Below are positions 1-10,787 of a stretch of DNA of 43,828 bases, one piece after another. The stretch spans positions 1 through 43,828 of the forward strand of contig NXFV01000853.1 of assembly GCA_002803225.1 (NCBI GenBank), read 5' to 3'. The translations under genes and the position numbers were made by a program. The notes under the pieces are model-generated. The model did no database searches. It saw nothing but the letters and a program-made list of their open reading frames with translations, and was not told where the DNA came from. The DNA comes from Gamarada debralockiae (taxonomy: Eukaryota; Ascomycota; Leotiomycetes; Helotiales; Hyphodiscaceae). How positions within the stretch are numbered: the stretch's first letter is position 1; the number at the start of each line of letters is the position of its first letter.

Positions 1-641
1 GACACAGTTACTAGAACGACAGTTGAAGGTACGTTGAGAGCGCACACCGCAGATAGATCGTTTCTAATCCGTTTCGAGCCAGGTTACCATCGCACTTCTA
101 CCCACAGCGACGACGAAGCGGTCGACGAGCATTTCCCATCTATCGAGGAAATTCTCCAGGCTCCTTATCATACGAAAGCCCCAGCAGAGCCTTTAAAGCC
201 CGAGTGCAACCGTCAGCACGTCGACAAGCCCGCTTCTGACGCGACCGGCATACATGTTGACCACACAAGATCAGGGTTGATGATCGCCAAGGTAGAAGTC
301 AAGGTTGGCACGCCGGTTTCCATGTGCAAGCAGTCTACTGATGATTCGCAGACCAACCGTTGATTATCGAAGATGACAAGTCAGATAGCTCAGACGCTGA
401 GGTCGAGGTCGAGAGTATTACCAACGCTGACGTTGAATCTGGCAGTCTTGAACGAGATACGATAACTCTACGCAGAATTGGTTCAGCACAAGATCCTACC
501 TCTGAGTCGAGCGTGTCAGTCCATCCGTCTGCTCCGAACATCTGGTATAATGTAGAGGATAGCTGCTATGTTGACGAGAATGAACTCTGGCCAAGTCTTA
601 AGCTAGTGGAGCCTTCCCGCTCCTCCCCTCAAGAGTCGTAG
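1..641 (+). CDS. 3' end of an unknown acidic protein (partial, two frames)
   Basis: I do not recognise this protein. One frame is open from the first base to a stop at 361-363. A second frame is open from about 345 to a TAG at 639-641. Both are rich in charged residues and Ser, and the second has an acidic stretch (EDDKSDSSDAEVEVES). The change of frame near 300-380 could be a short intron: in-phase donors exist at 292, 304 and 316, and an in-phase acceptor ends at 380. It could equally be a single-base indel. The start lies outside the window. The stop overlaps the 3' end of the convergent zinc-finger gene by 13 bases. That this is a real gene is an inference from the open frames and composition only. 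Confidence 0.35.
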
Positions 642-3260
642 GATGGATCACTAGAACACTCATGTTGGGCACCATCATGATTGTTGTTCCTAGGCCCACG
701 GGGATTATGAGTAGTATACTCCGGCTGGATGCCGATATTGGTGTGGTAGGGGGTTTCTTGTAGTGGATAACGACTAATTGGAAGTGGAGGCTGGTATTGC
801 TGATAACTGGACCCACCGGTAGCGATATTCTGTGCTTGTGGAAGAGGGGAATCGAGCGAGCATTGTGCTTGACTGGGGTATAAACCGTCTAAGAATGATA
901 CGTCATGGGCTTGGTGAGCTGAAGCATGGGCGAGTGGATTGACATTGGAGGTCCCATGAGCCCCGTATCCATAGAGGCTGGTTGTTGCTATCAGAGAGGC
1001 ACTTAGAGAGGGCTCCGAATTCTGATTGTACGCTGGATTGGATTGAGAAGGGGTCGCATATGCTGGGTCGTTCGGCGGACTGAAATTGTAGGAGTTGTCG
1101 GGCGTCATATACAGTGTGCCGGGTTTCGCATTCCGGGGTGAGGTAGGCAAGCTTGAGAGGCGCATATTCTGCTCGTAGTTCACAGCAACCGTAAGGTCCA
1201 TGCCGGATCCTCCCTGGGCAGACGGGATTACCGGAGATGAGACAGCTCTCCAATCAGGTACAGGGCGCTTACCGCTCGTCACTTGAGGAACTATTTGTCC
1301 GTGGACATCGTCTGGTCCGACAATAGTTCGATTGTCATGAGAACTTTGTGCAGAAAATAGATCTGTAGATGCCGCGGTGCTGGAAAGCGGGGCTTGAGGC
1401 AAAGACGTGGATGAGGACGACATTATTGTTTTGGTGTACCAGAGCTGAAAGGAGTCCCTGCAAAGTGATTCGACAATTGTATCTCCTGCGTAGGTGGCGT
1501 AATGTTCTTTCTCCCCGAGAGTCGTGGTGTAGCACTCGGAAAATTCAAGGATAGCCTGAGGAAATGTCGACGGCCCCACACTAGCAACTTTGGCGTCGGT
1601 ACACCCTGAGCCGTCGAGTTAACTTCGAGGCGCTTTCAATTCTGGATGAGACTTACAGGGGTGGTCTGGCCTTGGAATAGGTGGAGGAAATAAGATATCC
1701 CAAATCTTCCACCACTTCTCTACGTTCGTTTCTGGTCTGCCTTTGCGAGGCTTGGGGATGTTCTCAATCTTAGCCCACTTTACGTCGGTGATACCTTCGC
1801 TCATTGGTGGCAGATTGTCCTGACATGTTTCCTGGCGATGTTCCTCGAGGTCTTTGATGCGTTTCTCTCTTTTGCCTTTGAATATTTTGGAACAGCGATG
1901 GCACTGAACATAAGTGTGAACCTCTTTGAGGTGAGTCCTAAGTTGGTCAACAACGGATCATGTGCCACAAAGCAGAATCTCAAGACTTACTTCAGACGAG
2001 GAATGTCGGTCAACCCGGGCCCATGGCATACTTGATACTCGGCTTTTCCGCTGTGGCTGGTATCGTAGTGAATGTTGTACTTTTGTGGATTCCATTTGTT
2101 GAATGGGCATGCGAGGCGGTCAACAGTCTTATCTGCGGAGGATCTCAACTTCTTTGGATTGCGGCCATTACCCCTCTGCTCATCTTGATCTTCATCCTCC
2201 TCTTGCTTCCCACCATCTTGATCCGACCCAGTGTCATGTGCTGACCTCTTCCGTCCCCTACCCCCAGATGCGGGGCGACCTCCTGGGGCAAAGGCGTCGG
2301 CTGCATTTTCACCAGATCCTCCAGCACACTGTGTGGCAGCGATGCTCTTCGGCTTTTTGGCGGCCGTATGTTCTCGGTGGGCCATACGATGGAGGAGAGG
2401 TATGAGGTATGAAGCAACGGCTAAATCATGACTAGCAATTTGGCGGACGTTGGCCTCGAACTTATCCCCGTTGTCTGTAGCTTGGCAGTCTGCACACTCT
2501 TGGTCGTCTTCCATCTCATCATCATCATCTTCGTCGCTCTGGCTACCATCGCTTACTTCGCGGCTTGGAAGGTTGTCGGGTTCGTTGCGGGGCTCTGGAG
2601 ATGGCGAAGCGATGCCTGCGTCGAGATCAAATGTACCGATGGGTGAATTTCTCCGATTTTCCAGTGCGGTAATCATATCAAAAGAAGGTGTAGCATCGCG
2701 CTGGCTGGAGGCAATACTATATTAGATGATCAGAATTGCTCGTAGTTCGGATTGGATCAGACTTACGCTAAGGCAGATGACGGTTGCGAACATTGAGATG
2801 ATCCCGGAGTATGTGGCTGGCTGGTTTCTGGGGACGATGGCATCATTGAATCTGTCGATTTGACGATGGTACGAAGTGTTAGCGAAGTATTTGAAGCTCG
2901 AGCAGTATCGTCGGTAACATCAAGTCCGCTAAGTTCGGGCATTGAGCGTGGCACCGAGTGTTTTGAATCTTCTCGTATGCCGGCCGTATAGCTACATTCA
3001 AGGTCATGCATAGATTGGAGTTTGTATTCGGCATTTGAGTTTTCCGGAAAAACGTGGCTCTGAATCCCCGGGTATGAATCTCTGGAGGCATTTCGTTGAT
3101 CTTGAGGGGATGAAGAACCTCTGTGCTTCGTGGTTGACTTGGGTGTTGGCATGGAGGTTGATGAAATCGTCTTATCTTCGTTTCGGGAAGGACATGAAGC
3201 TGACATCTCTGGCAGTCTTGAGGAAAACTCAATTTCTGCAGCTGGGTGAGTGGCCGCCAT
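629..3260 (-). CDS. fungal C2H2-like zinc-finger protein, 4 exons, about 825 aa
   Basis: Exons on the minus strand are 3260-2767, 2716-1991, 1937-1657 and 1605-629; all three introns are about 51-53 nt with GTAAGT donors, and the phases close exactly. The protein starts at an ATG just after an in-frame stop. It has a Ser/Pro-rich N-terminus and an acidic Asp/Glu run. A Cys/His block follows around residues 365-445: CPFNKWNP, then CHGPG, then RLKTHLKEVH, then QCHRCSKIF and HRQETC. This is the pattern of the fungal C2H2-type-domain family. Next comes a conserved segment with GIT and KWWKIWDILFP, typical of the same family. The last roughly 320 residues are low-complexity (Ser, Pro, Tyr, Asn, Gln). 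A nuclear regulatory role is an inference; the family is mostly uncharacterised. Confidence 0.85.
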
Positions 3261-4246
3261 TTTGTATCATGAGATACAATATTGTCGGATGGAAACGGTA
3301 TGAAGAAACAGACGCCTGCGACCCAAAATCCCCAATAAAGGGATCTAAATCGTTCCAGGCGAAAATATCCTCCATCGTATTTGGGGTTATTAGAAGAATA
3401 GTCATTGTCTCCCAAGTAAGGCAAACCGATGGGCAGTTTTCGCGGTCAAATGCTAACGAGAATGCGTTGTTGCCTGTATCGAGGTTACGATACAAAAAAA
3501 TTTCGGATTTACGATTTCGAGGCTTTGAAAATTGTGGGTGTTGGAGGAACTACCACCACTGGTCAGCATCCCTGACTCGAGCAGCGGTGTAGACCGACAA
3601 CGAGGCCTAGCTCAATTTAGCCGTTCCGGCGCATGTATTCGTCGTGACCGAGAATCCGAATCAATACACGGTGTTGCCATTTCTGAAATACTGGGAAAGA
3701 CGTAAGGATCCATCGTAGCTAAGAGACTTGTGAGGCAAGTTCATGATTCGAGACTGGTCATTGAAAGTCCGCAAGGCGGGCATCTTGGTCCCGAACTTCC
3801 GCTCTGAAATTTTTGGAGATACTGGAAAAGGCCTTGCCGCATTTTCTTTCCTGCACATGCAGGCTACAGCAAGCCGACCTTCTTCAGCGTTTCAAGTCGG
3901 ATAAGCTTCTCCGTGAGTTCGCTCTCATATAGGAAATGCGGCTTCTGAGCAAACGCACCTTCCCTACTTGAAAAGGCAAGAAAAAGGCAGGTCGGAAACT
4001 CTCACGACGACTGGACGATATTCGCGGTAGGTAGAAGGAAATTGCAGCATTCTAGCATTGCTGAAACGTCACTCCGAAAACTTAGGGGGGTCGTCATCCT
4101 GATCTTGACTGAAAATTCAGGGGCTACCCGACTCTGAACACAAAGGGTAACTTCACGACCGCGAAAAAGAACAAAGCACAAAAGAACGAAACAAAACAAA
4201 ACGCATATCCGAGGGATGAAAATTCCTTTTCGCCACTATGAGTCAA
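3261..4246. other. intergenic region, no gene seen
   Basis: This is the 5' flank of the zinc-finger gene. Only short open frames with no recognisable motif occur here on either strand. The longest plus-strand frame (3035-3592) is antisense to exon 1 of the zinc-finger gene. Confidence 0.5.
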
Positions 4247-4260
4247 GATATATTTAAAAG
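4247..4260 (+). promoter_or_regulatory. TATA-box-like element
   Basis: The sequence GATATATTTAAAAG sits about 93 bases upstream of the preferred ATG at 4353 of the following candidate gene. It is a good TATA match. Its use as a promoter is an inference. Confidence 0.4.
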
Positions 4261-4352
4261 GCACCGATGGCCTTGTCTTTGTCCAGCTTGAGTAGCAGCA
4301 CTTTCAACACATTTCAGTACACAAATCTTGCACCAAGAAAAGATAAGCGACG

Positions 4353-4804
4353 ATGCTACACGTGGCACTCGTCCGAAAAGTTGTCGAAACAGAGCCTCAA
4401 GAAAGGCAGAAGCCTGAGTCTGGGTCTGGGTCTGAATCTAAGCCTCATCCAACCGATATCGGTGAGTCCAAAAGCGGCTTTATGGAGCACCGCTGACAGC
4501 GAACCCCAGATTTTGGCGGTTGATAATGAGGAAGGAATGGCCGAGGGGAGAAGGAACCATTCGCAAGTGGATTGTCGGACTGATAAGTAATTCCCATATG
4601 AAATTCCTGGAAAAAGAAAGCAATTCTGATCGTTACACAAAGATGCTCGAAGCGATACATGGACGGCGATTCGTGGGATCAGTTTCGCTTCTTCACGGGT
4701 TTGAGATCCGGATCCAGACCGCGTCGTGGCCTCGTTGGATGGTACTTAGGAGTCGCTTTTCCATCAACTCAAGTCGAGGAAATGGTCGTCGATGGATAGC
4801 TTGA
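4353..4804 (+). CDS. weak candidate small gene, two exons
   Basis: I do not recognise this family. A TATA-like element lies upstream, and an ATG at 4353 opens a 36-codon frame ending in a good donor (GTGAGT at 4462). Joining to 4500 keeps the frame and gives a protein of about 137 residues containing NPRFWRLIMRKEWPRGEG and a Lys/Glu-rich stretch. The implied intron is only 38 nt, which is short even for fungi. From about 4660 another frame (starting MDGDSWDQFRF, and containing GWYLGVAFPSTQVEEM) looks more protein-like than the continuing one, so a one-base indel is possible. It may be a decayed gene. Confidence is low. Confidence 0.3.
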
Positions 4805-5460
4805 CGTCGAGCTCGATGAGTATGTGCCTACGGGGATCAAGGTACACTGTCGGATGCTTGCATTTGTGTCGATAACGAGTAAAATTCACAAATCGCCCAA
4901 CAAAGTCCACTTTTTCTAAGCGAAAAATCAAAAAACACGTACTTTTTAAAATTAAATATCTAATTCAGCACGAGATATTATATTATAAGAATCAATATTA
5001 TAAAAAAATACTTAATTTTTTATTATATTATATATATAAAATATAATAAGATAATAGCTGTGACAGTTCTGGCGAATATCACCTGATCATGTGTACAGCA
5101 AGATCAGTCAGCTCTCTAGTATATCCCTTTCGGGGATCAGATATAGAATCGCATTGCCGAGTACTCCACGGCGCCGTGGGAAAAGGTCTGAAAACCTCTT
5201 GTAATTAAGTCGGAAAAAGAGGAAAGGACTGGACGTGTCGCGTTAACGCGCGAAGGGCCGAGCGCACTAGCGCGCCCTCCAGATATATCAGGTCGTGTAC
5301 TACTAGGGCCTTTTCCTTCTCTCCTTGGCTTAGTATTTTCGTACAATACAGCACTTCTTCGAAGAGTCTTCAATGCATGAGGCACCATTTCATTGAGCTG
5401 TCACAAAAGGAGGCGAATCGGAGCGAGGAATCCTAGCTCTCTGATTGGTCAGAGCATTAT
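4805..5460. other. AT-rich gene-free stretch
   Basis: Positions about 4895-5055 are almost pure A+T, with many TATA and ATTATA runs, flanked by normal-composition DNA. This is typical of decayed mobile DNA in ascomycetes. A minus-strand frame at 5137-5388 (83 codons) has no motif that I recognise. Confidence 0.5.
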
Positions 5461-5639
5461 GTGTATAGCACTACTCAAATTCTCAAGACTACTCATGAGT
5501 AGTTTGAGTAGAATAGAGTAGGAGTAGAGTAGTGGTAAAAGTAGTTGAGTAGTGGTAAAAGTAGTTGAGTAGTGAGTAGAGTAGAGTAGAGCCACTACTC
5601 TACTCTACTCTACTCAATCAATACACTGCAATTGTATAG
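5461..5639. repeat. GAGTAG/CTACTC palindromic repeat block
   Basis: The left part is built from GTAGAGTAG and GAGTAG words. The right part (5591-5617) carries the reverse complement (CTACTCTACTCTACTCTACTC), so the block can fold into a large hairpin. Inside it, a 20-bp unit (AGTGGTAAAAGTAGTTGAGT) is repeated perfectly in tandem at 5531-5550 and 5551-5570. GTGTATAG (5461-5468) and TTGTATAG (5632-5639) match at 7 of 8 bases and could be a target-site duplication. The organisation resembles the repeat-bearing ends of hAT-type elements, but the identification is an inference. Confidence 0.6.
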
Positions 5640-5656
5640 TTTGTTCTCGTAATTTC

Positions 5657-6485
5657 ATGGCTTTAATCACTTGGCTCTTTTTTGCTTCTCTACTCTCTTT
5701 AGCGTCTAGAGCAGCAAGACCTCGTCCCCTAGTGTGGTCATCTTAGACATACGGCCCGGACGAGCCTTGGCAAGCTGTCAAAATTCAAGTCGGAACGCCG
5801 CCACAATCGATTGATCTTTATCCCGGAGGTGCTTAGGAGTCTCTTATCCTCGCCTCGTTAGCATGTAACGAGAGTTCCTCTGTCTGCCTCGTAGAGGACG
5901 CGGGTGTGTATGATCCCTTGAACTCAAGTACGTCTGTTGCAGTGCCTGCCGCTGGAGGTATTCAAAATGCGTCTTTTACCACGCTGGGCGGAGTTCAGAA
6001 TCTGACCGGTTCTGCAAGTTATGTCCTGGATCAGATGGCGGTAGTAGCTGCCGATAGTTTCAACGCAGCGATCATTCCTTCATTCGATATGCTCGTCGTC
6101 ACTAACGGTTATTCCATTCTTGCCCATAGGTCCACATACCCCGTTGAGGTCGGCAATCTCGCTTTGGGTGCAGAGGTCCAAAATATGAGCTGGTACGAGG
6201 GGTCGAAGCTGATAAATGGGACCATAATTACGAATTATCTCTACACTGTTGGTCAGGTACTGTCAATGGGCGGGAAAAGACTCGATTGATTTCTAAAAAA
6301 TTAGGAGGGGGGACAACCCCTCTTATGCTATAGGAAGAAGCAAACACAGACTAGACCTAATATGGTAGTTCCAACCAACAAGTACCGACGAATTCGTATG
6401 GTCTCCACATCAGCTCCGCCAAACTTTCAATTCCAGGCTCTTTGTTGATCGGAGGCTACGATCAGTTGAGAACAGTGTGGCATTA
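5657..6485 (+). pseudogene. aspartic-protease (A1)-like secreted protein pseudogene
   Basis: From an ATG at 5657 the frame encodes a hydrophobic signal-like start (MALITWLFFASLLSLASRA). It is then interrupted by two in-frame TAG codons but stays recognisable to 6289: PWQAVKIQVGTPPQSIDL, a Cys pair in CNESSSVCLV, then YDPLNSSTSV. After an intron-like or decayed gap, an in-phase fragment at about 6395-6485 reads NSYGLHISSAKLSIPGSLL then IGGYDQ. This matches the order GTPPQ... YDP..SST... GGYD of fungal A1-family pepsin-like proteins. The catalytic DTG is not visible at the expected place (IDLYPGG), so the ancestor may have been one of the non-catalytic members of the family. The 3' end runs directly into a GATTA repeat block. 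Confidence 0.7.
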
Positions 6486-6580
6486 GGTTAGATTAGATTA
6501 GATTATAGTCACTTAATCTAATCAAAATCTAATAATTTTAGACCTTAATCTAATTCTAATCTAATCTAATCTAATAATTT
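6484..6580. repeat. GATTA/TAATC inverted simple-repeat block
   Basis: The left arm (6484-6504) consists of TTAGATTAGATTA repeats. The right arm (6545-6577) consists of the complement, CTAATCTAATCTAAT. The word TCTAATAATTTTAGA occurs twice in the right half. It starts exactly where the protease-like pseudogene loses similarity, so it may be the end of an inserted element. Confidence 0.6.
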
Positions 6581-6731
6581 TAGAGTGAAAATCGCGTGAT
6601 TCTATAAAAGAAGAGTTTCGCCTCCTTCGTATAGCCCTGAGATTTCTAATCTTACTTTATTTAATCTTTATAATAAAGTAATATATAGTACTCCTACTAC
6701 TTTCACTACATTAATATTGTCGTACGCTCAG

Positions 6732-6920
6732 ACTTGCTAAAATTTTAGGCTATCAGTCACTAAATATATAGGCTCTTGATTGCTAAATTTCAAGCTATCG
6801 GTCACTAAATTTACAGGCTCTCAATCGCTAAAATTTTAGGCTATTAGTCGCTAAATTTATAGGCTCTTGATCACTAAATTTACAGGCTTATATAATTGCT
6901 AACTTTTTAGGCTCTACATA
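6732..6920. repeat. diverged 23-bp tandem array, about 8 copies
   Basis: Units of about 23 bp share the core CACTAAATTTACAGGCT, with variants CGCTAAAATTTTAGGCTAT and TGCTAAATTTCAAGCTAT. Alternate units end GGCTAT and GGCTCT, giving a 46-bp higher-order period. No open frame covers the array. Confidence 0.8.
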
Positions 6921-6970
6921 ATAAAAATTGTATGCTAGTAGTTACTAATTTACTTATCTTAAAAAGCTTT

Positions 6971-6972
<2 letters not shown>

Positions 6973-7038
<66 letters not shown>

Positions 7039-7041
7039 AAA
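6973..7041. repeat. (AAAT)n microsatellite, about 17 units
   Basis: An uninterrupted run of AAAT tetranucleotides about 68 bases long is followed by an A-rich tail. Confidence 0.95.
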
Positions 7042-7108
7042 TAAAAGAGAAAGCTTATAGAATTAGTGACCAACAACTATAGAAATAGGTACTAGCTCTA
7101 CACGTGAC

Positions 7109-7719
7109 CTATACCGTAGTGATATTAGAGAAATTGGGGCTCTCGTTAGTAGAGAAAATGGCAAGCCAGTCTCTAGCTCGTAGGTCGTTGAGTTGGGTTG
7201 TTACTGCGTCCCAAGTCGCATTATCGGCCGTCTTGAAGTCGAGGAGCAGGAAAAGAGAGGGGCCTGGGGCCGCGGTAAAGACGCCGACGGGTGATTGTTT
7301 GGTTGGTTCTTGTGCGTTTGCTAAAGGGGTTGGATTCCTTGGCGAGACAGCGTTCTGATGCGTAAGGATATTGGAGGGTCGAGATATAGACTTCGTAAAG
7401 TCCGAGACTCTCTTAGGGCCTTTGTATTGTGTCCAACGAATAAATTGATGCGCCCATCGGTAGTATTTCCTATCCAAATGTCCGCCTCAGTGCTACTAAA
7501 ACCTGCTGCCAGACCCTCATATAGAGGGACGCGGTGGCAGTAATCGTTGTGCGAATGGCATCGTACTGGCATCACACCAGTTCTAAAATTCTCAAGCCAG
7601 GTCGGTGTCGCTGGCTGCAGCATGGTAGGCGCATGATACATCCGCAGGATTTGCTGGAGGTCATTCCATGCTGTGGTATTCGAAGTCGATTCGTAACGGT
7701 AAGAATCAAAGAAAGCCAT
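7109..7719 (-). pseudogene. AIM6: AIM6-like (GDPD-related) gene fragment, frameshifted
   Basis: Minus-strand translation gives PVRCHSHNDYCHRVPLYEGL, then STEADIWI, then LFVGHNTKAL and RTLRSLYLDP. This is the order of the fungal altered-inheritance-of-mitochondria protein 6 family, which resembles glycerophosphodiester phosphodiesterases (HSHNDY and EAD motifs). Near 7380 the similarity switches to another frame (NILTHQN, then FLLLDFKTADNATWDAV), so one base has been gained or lost. The sequence stops at 7109 just after SNITTV, well before the usual C-terminus, and no N-terminal membrane or signal segment is found upstream. It is a truncated pseudogene. Confidence 0.8.
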
Positions 7720-8371
7720 GTTCTATTATTCTTTATTAGTTTATGTCCTTTCGAAAGGGAGTCTAGGTATAGATAGTGAGGATACATACAAGATCGCAAG
7801 AGAAGACAAGAGTACAAATATTAGTGCCGACCATAGGACGTTATTAATATATCTTCTATATTTTCCTCTCAGTACTTGGCTTGCACTCAACAACCTGGTA
7901 TTCTGAAGTTTTCATGGCTCAGGAGGAATGCTTTCCTTCCTCTAAGGGAAAGTTTCTGCTCAAGTGGCAAGAATGACCGGGTGCTGTCACTATCACTGTC
8001 ATTAGAAACCCAAAGGTTTTCTTCGAATGTCATGTTAAACTTTATTAAACTTTAATAAAAGATAGAGGTATTAGAGCATGTACTTGCCAAGGGCTACATA
8101 TACAGGCTTTCAGGAATAATATAATATATATAGATAACTTTGCAAATCCTATCTATAGCATACATAAAAGCAATGATTTCGACCTTTTCTTAGATCCTAC
8201 CACGAGAGGCTTGGCTAGGCAGATTCCTAGACGAACCTAGGGTTAAGCGTTAAATGAAACAATATGTTGGAATAACATAGGATCGGATATGTTATTAAAG
8301 AGTGATAATACGCTAAGCTTCTACAACGGTAGAGCAACAGTTCCTTGACTACTTTAAATAAGTTAGGTTGG
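7720..8371. other. AT-rich intergenic stretch
   Basis: No gene is seen. Composition is AT-rich, notably around 8035-8150 and 8260-8360. Short frames have no recognisable motif. Confidence 0.4.
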
Positions 8372-8671
8372 AATGTTGTAGTTGGTTTGTGCGGGGTGCG
8401 CAGGCGGCTACAGGCTGTTGCAGTTGGTTTGTACAGTGTGTGCAGGCCGCTGGACTTTGCTTATACGGCGTGCACAGCTTGGCTTCTGCGGCGTAAATAA
8501 GGTTTTAGCTTGTGAAACAAGTTAGCCGCTGCTTAATCCCGGTACACATCCTCCAAGTAGGACATACTAGACAAAGTCCTGAAACCTGGTGGCCACTCCT
8601 CTGGTCTATTAAGGCCTTTCTAACACATTTTCCTATTACATGCAGTATTATCTCAGGTATAATGTGGTGGG
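8372..8671. repeat. dispersed repeat copy A (possible solo LTR)
   Basis: The segment near 8562-8671 (core CATACTAGACAAAGTCCT) recurs in diverged form at 10788-10868. Read on the minus strand, about 8625-8372 begins TGTTAG and ends CAACA, as an LTR would. No target duplication is visible. The left part carries imperfect internal direct repeats (GTTGGTTTGT... TGCAGGC) between 8370 and 8490. The LTR identity is an inference; the repeat pair itself is seen in the sequence. Confidence 0.5.
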
Positions 8672-9802
8672 GCGGAATGCGAGTGTAATCGCTGGGTATC
8701 GCACGTGATCTTAGTAAAGGATAAAACAAGAACGAGAACTAAGGAAGGTCATGACTCTCGTATGCACTGCAAAATGTATCAGGAGAAGAGGTGAAAAATG
8801 TCACAAGACAGAAAGGCGGCTAGACCTAGTCATGCGTAGTGTTTCTGGATTAGGGAGTACTTTAGTTGGTGCTTGGGGACGTTATGAAGGAGGCGCCATA
8901 CTAGTTCAGATTAGATTAATACCTCTCTTTTGTCAAAAATTGCATTAGTAAATCGAGAAAAGAGGGATCCTCTGCTTATAATGTTAGGTTGGTTACTACT
9001 TATACGCCACGTAACCTGACGAACTTGCGAAGCCAAGGTCGTTTAGTAGAGATTTAAACAATTTTCTAGGCACGCCAAGTAGACTAGTCAGAGTCGGCTT
9101 GCATTTTAGGTTTTATTATAACTTCAAATTCATTTCTATTACAGATTTCAGAACTATACAAGTTGTCAATTTTTAGATCACCCAAATTTAGCACAAATAA
9201 GAGGCCAAATGCTCGGTACACTAATTCCCTGATCTTTGAAGTGCCAGCAGATGATGACCTCCATACCAACCACGACAAACTAGTGAGGCCCATTCCTCAC
9301 CATGCAAATCCTATCTCTGCACCCTGCCTCTACATCCTGCCTTTGCCCCCTGCCTCTGCCCCTGTCTGCCCTACCGCGCGTCAGACTAAGAGCCAACGAG
9401 CCCCCAACGCTAGGGTATGGGGGGATCCCGTTTTAGCTCTTACTAGTCTCTTGATTAGCTCTACCGGACTTAGCGCGTCCAACGTATATAATGAGCAAGT
9501 CGCACTTTCTTCATACTTCATCCTCTTACGTTTTGCTCATCGTATAATCGCCCACAGTTTCCCTGTCGCCAATAGCAACTTTACACCACCAACAGCAACC
9601 CAACTACACGCTCGCCAAACTTCCTTCGAACGCGTCAAACCCAGACAGAGTGCTCTCCTAGGAGCAGCTTCAAGCCCGTCCCCGTCTCTCAAGCACAGCG
9701 AAATCTCAAGCGGCTCGGACCACAGCATCTCGTTAATAGCTATCAACTCCTCACAGCGGCCGAAAGACAATACATCAAGCTACCGACCCATAACCTGATA
9801 CA
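8672..9802. other. gene-free stretch upstream of the broken secreted gene
   Basis: A 211-codon plus-strand frame (9163-9798) is open. Its translation is low-complexity (Pro, Ala, Ser), matches no family I know, and ends just before a signal-peptide ATG. I treat it as chance or promoter sequence. Confidence 0.4.
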
Positions 9803-10336
9803 ATGCAGTTTACATTTGCAATCCTATCTTTCTTCTTCAACGCTTACGTAGCCACCGCTTGTACTCCTCCGAATATTATGCTAGAGGTCTAATCCGCTAG
9901 AGATGCGAGCTTTGTTACGTTCCCGGTCACCATGTACACTGACTGTACCTTAACAATGTCCGAAGCTCTGCCTGCTGGTATGTTTAACGAACTCTAAGAC
10001 AGACTTTTACTGATGTACTGCAGGTGTTAGCTTCTCCCCAATGACTATTATAAATGCGACAGGGGACTTTACACAGTTTGTAGACCCTAACGGCCTCGCA
10101 CTTGGTACGGAGAGCTTGAATCAAATATTAGAAGTCTTCGGTGGCGAAGATGAGTACGATAATCCAGCAGGCAGTGTGCACAATCGAAGCCACCAACGGA
10201 AATCAATTCAATATCACGGTAGCCGATATAATTCTTGCTCCTATCGAGTCTATTAACGTCGCATCATATTTCTGCTCTCTACCAGTCCCTACTAAGCCCA
10301 CACACTTCCCTCTCACCAAACCAATTCCTATTAGTT
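9803..10336 (+). pseudogene. small secreted protein pseudogene
   Basis: An ATG at 9803 encodes a clear signal-peptide-like start (MQFTFAILSFFFNAYVATA) followed by Cys. An in-frame TAA comes about 30 codons in. Beyond it the same frame continues (FPVTMYTDCTLTMSEALPAG) to a GTATGT donor at 9978 and a CAG acceptor at 10021-10023 (46 nt), which keep the frame. Exon 2 reads VSFSPMTIINATGDFTQF and so on. Near 10150-10170 the plausible frame shifts by one base to CTIEATNGNQFNITVADI. It therefore carries at least one nonsense and one frameshift lesion. I do not recognise the family. It may once have extended to the membrane-protein tail at 11.0-11.36 kb. Confidence 0.6.
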
Positions 10337-10787
10337 AGATAATGCTTTATCCTGCATTTCAATACACTCACTAGCCCTGTTTATCTATGTTTAATATTCA
10401 CGATTTTTTCAGCAGTCATACTGGCAGTTACGCATTTTGAATTATAGTTTTTATATTTCATGTTTTTTGTTTTCATTAAGTAGATTTACAGTCATTCATT
10501 ACTTTAATGATCGCCCTCTTCTGTGAAAATGACATTGCGGTCTATAATATGGGCACCCTTCAAATATATCCCAAAATTCGAGGCAAAGCTCTCAAGACCT
10601 CGACTAAGGACTTCATCATTTCTAATACAAATGGAGGTTTTCTTTTAGACGAACCAAGTTCGAGTTGAACTATTTCTTTATAACCACGACTATCTATCAC
10701 ATACAATAAACTGCAAAACCGGCTTCTCCAAAAAGTTGACCCCACTTTTTGGCTAATCCTTGCTCACAGTTATACAAACCCTCTGGG
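10337..10787. other. gene-free, AT-rich, with a possible transposon end
   Basis: No coding sequence is seen. AAAAAGTTGACCCCACTTTTT at about 10729-10749 is a short palindrome followed by GGCTAATCCTTGCTCAC. It has the look of a Tc1/mariner-type terminus, but I could not find its partner. Confidence 0.35.

Noticed and set aside
3035..3592. 185-codon plus-strand open frame
   Set aside because: Lies antisense to exon 1 and the upstream flank of the C2H2-like gene; translation has no motif and biased, non-protein-like composition.
6600..7041. CRISPR-like array
   Set aside because: The 23-bp units are contiguous and diverged without unique spacers, and the sequence is eukaryotic; it is an ordinary tandem repeat plus a microsatellite.
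9163..9798. 211-codon plus-strand open frame
   Set aside because: Low-complexity Pro/Ala/Ser text with no motif, ending just before a signal-peptide ATG; more likely leader or chance.
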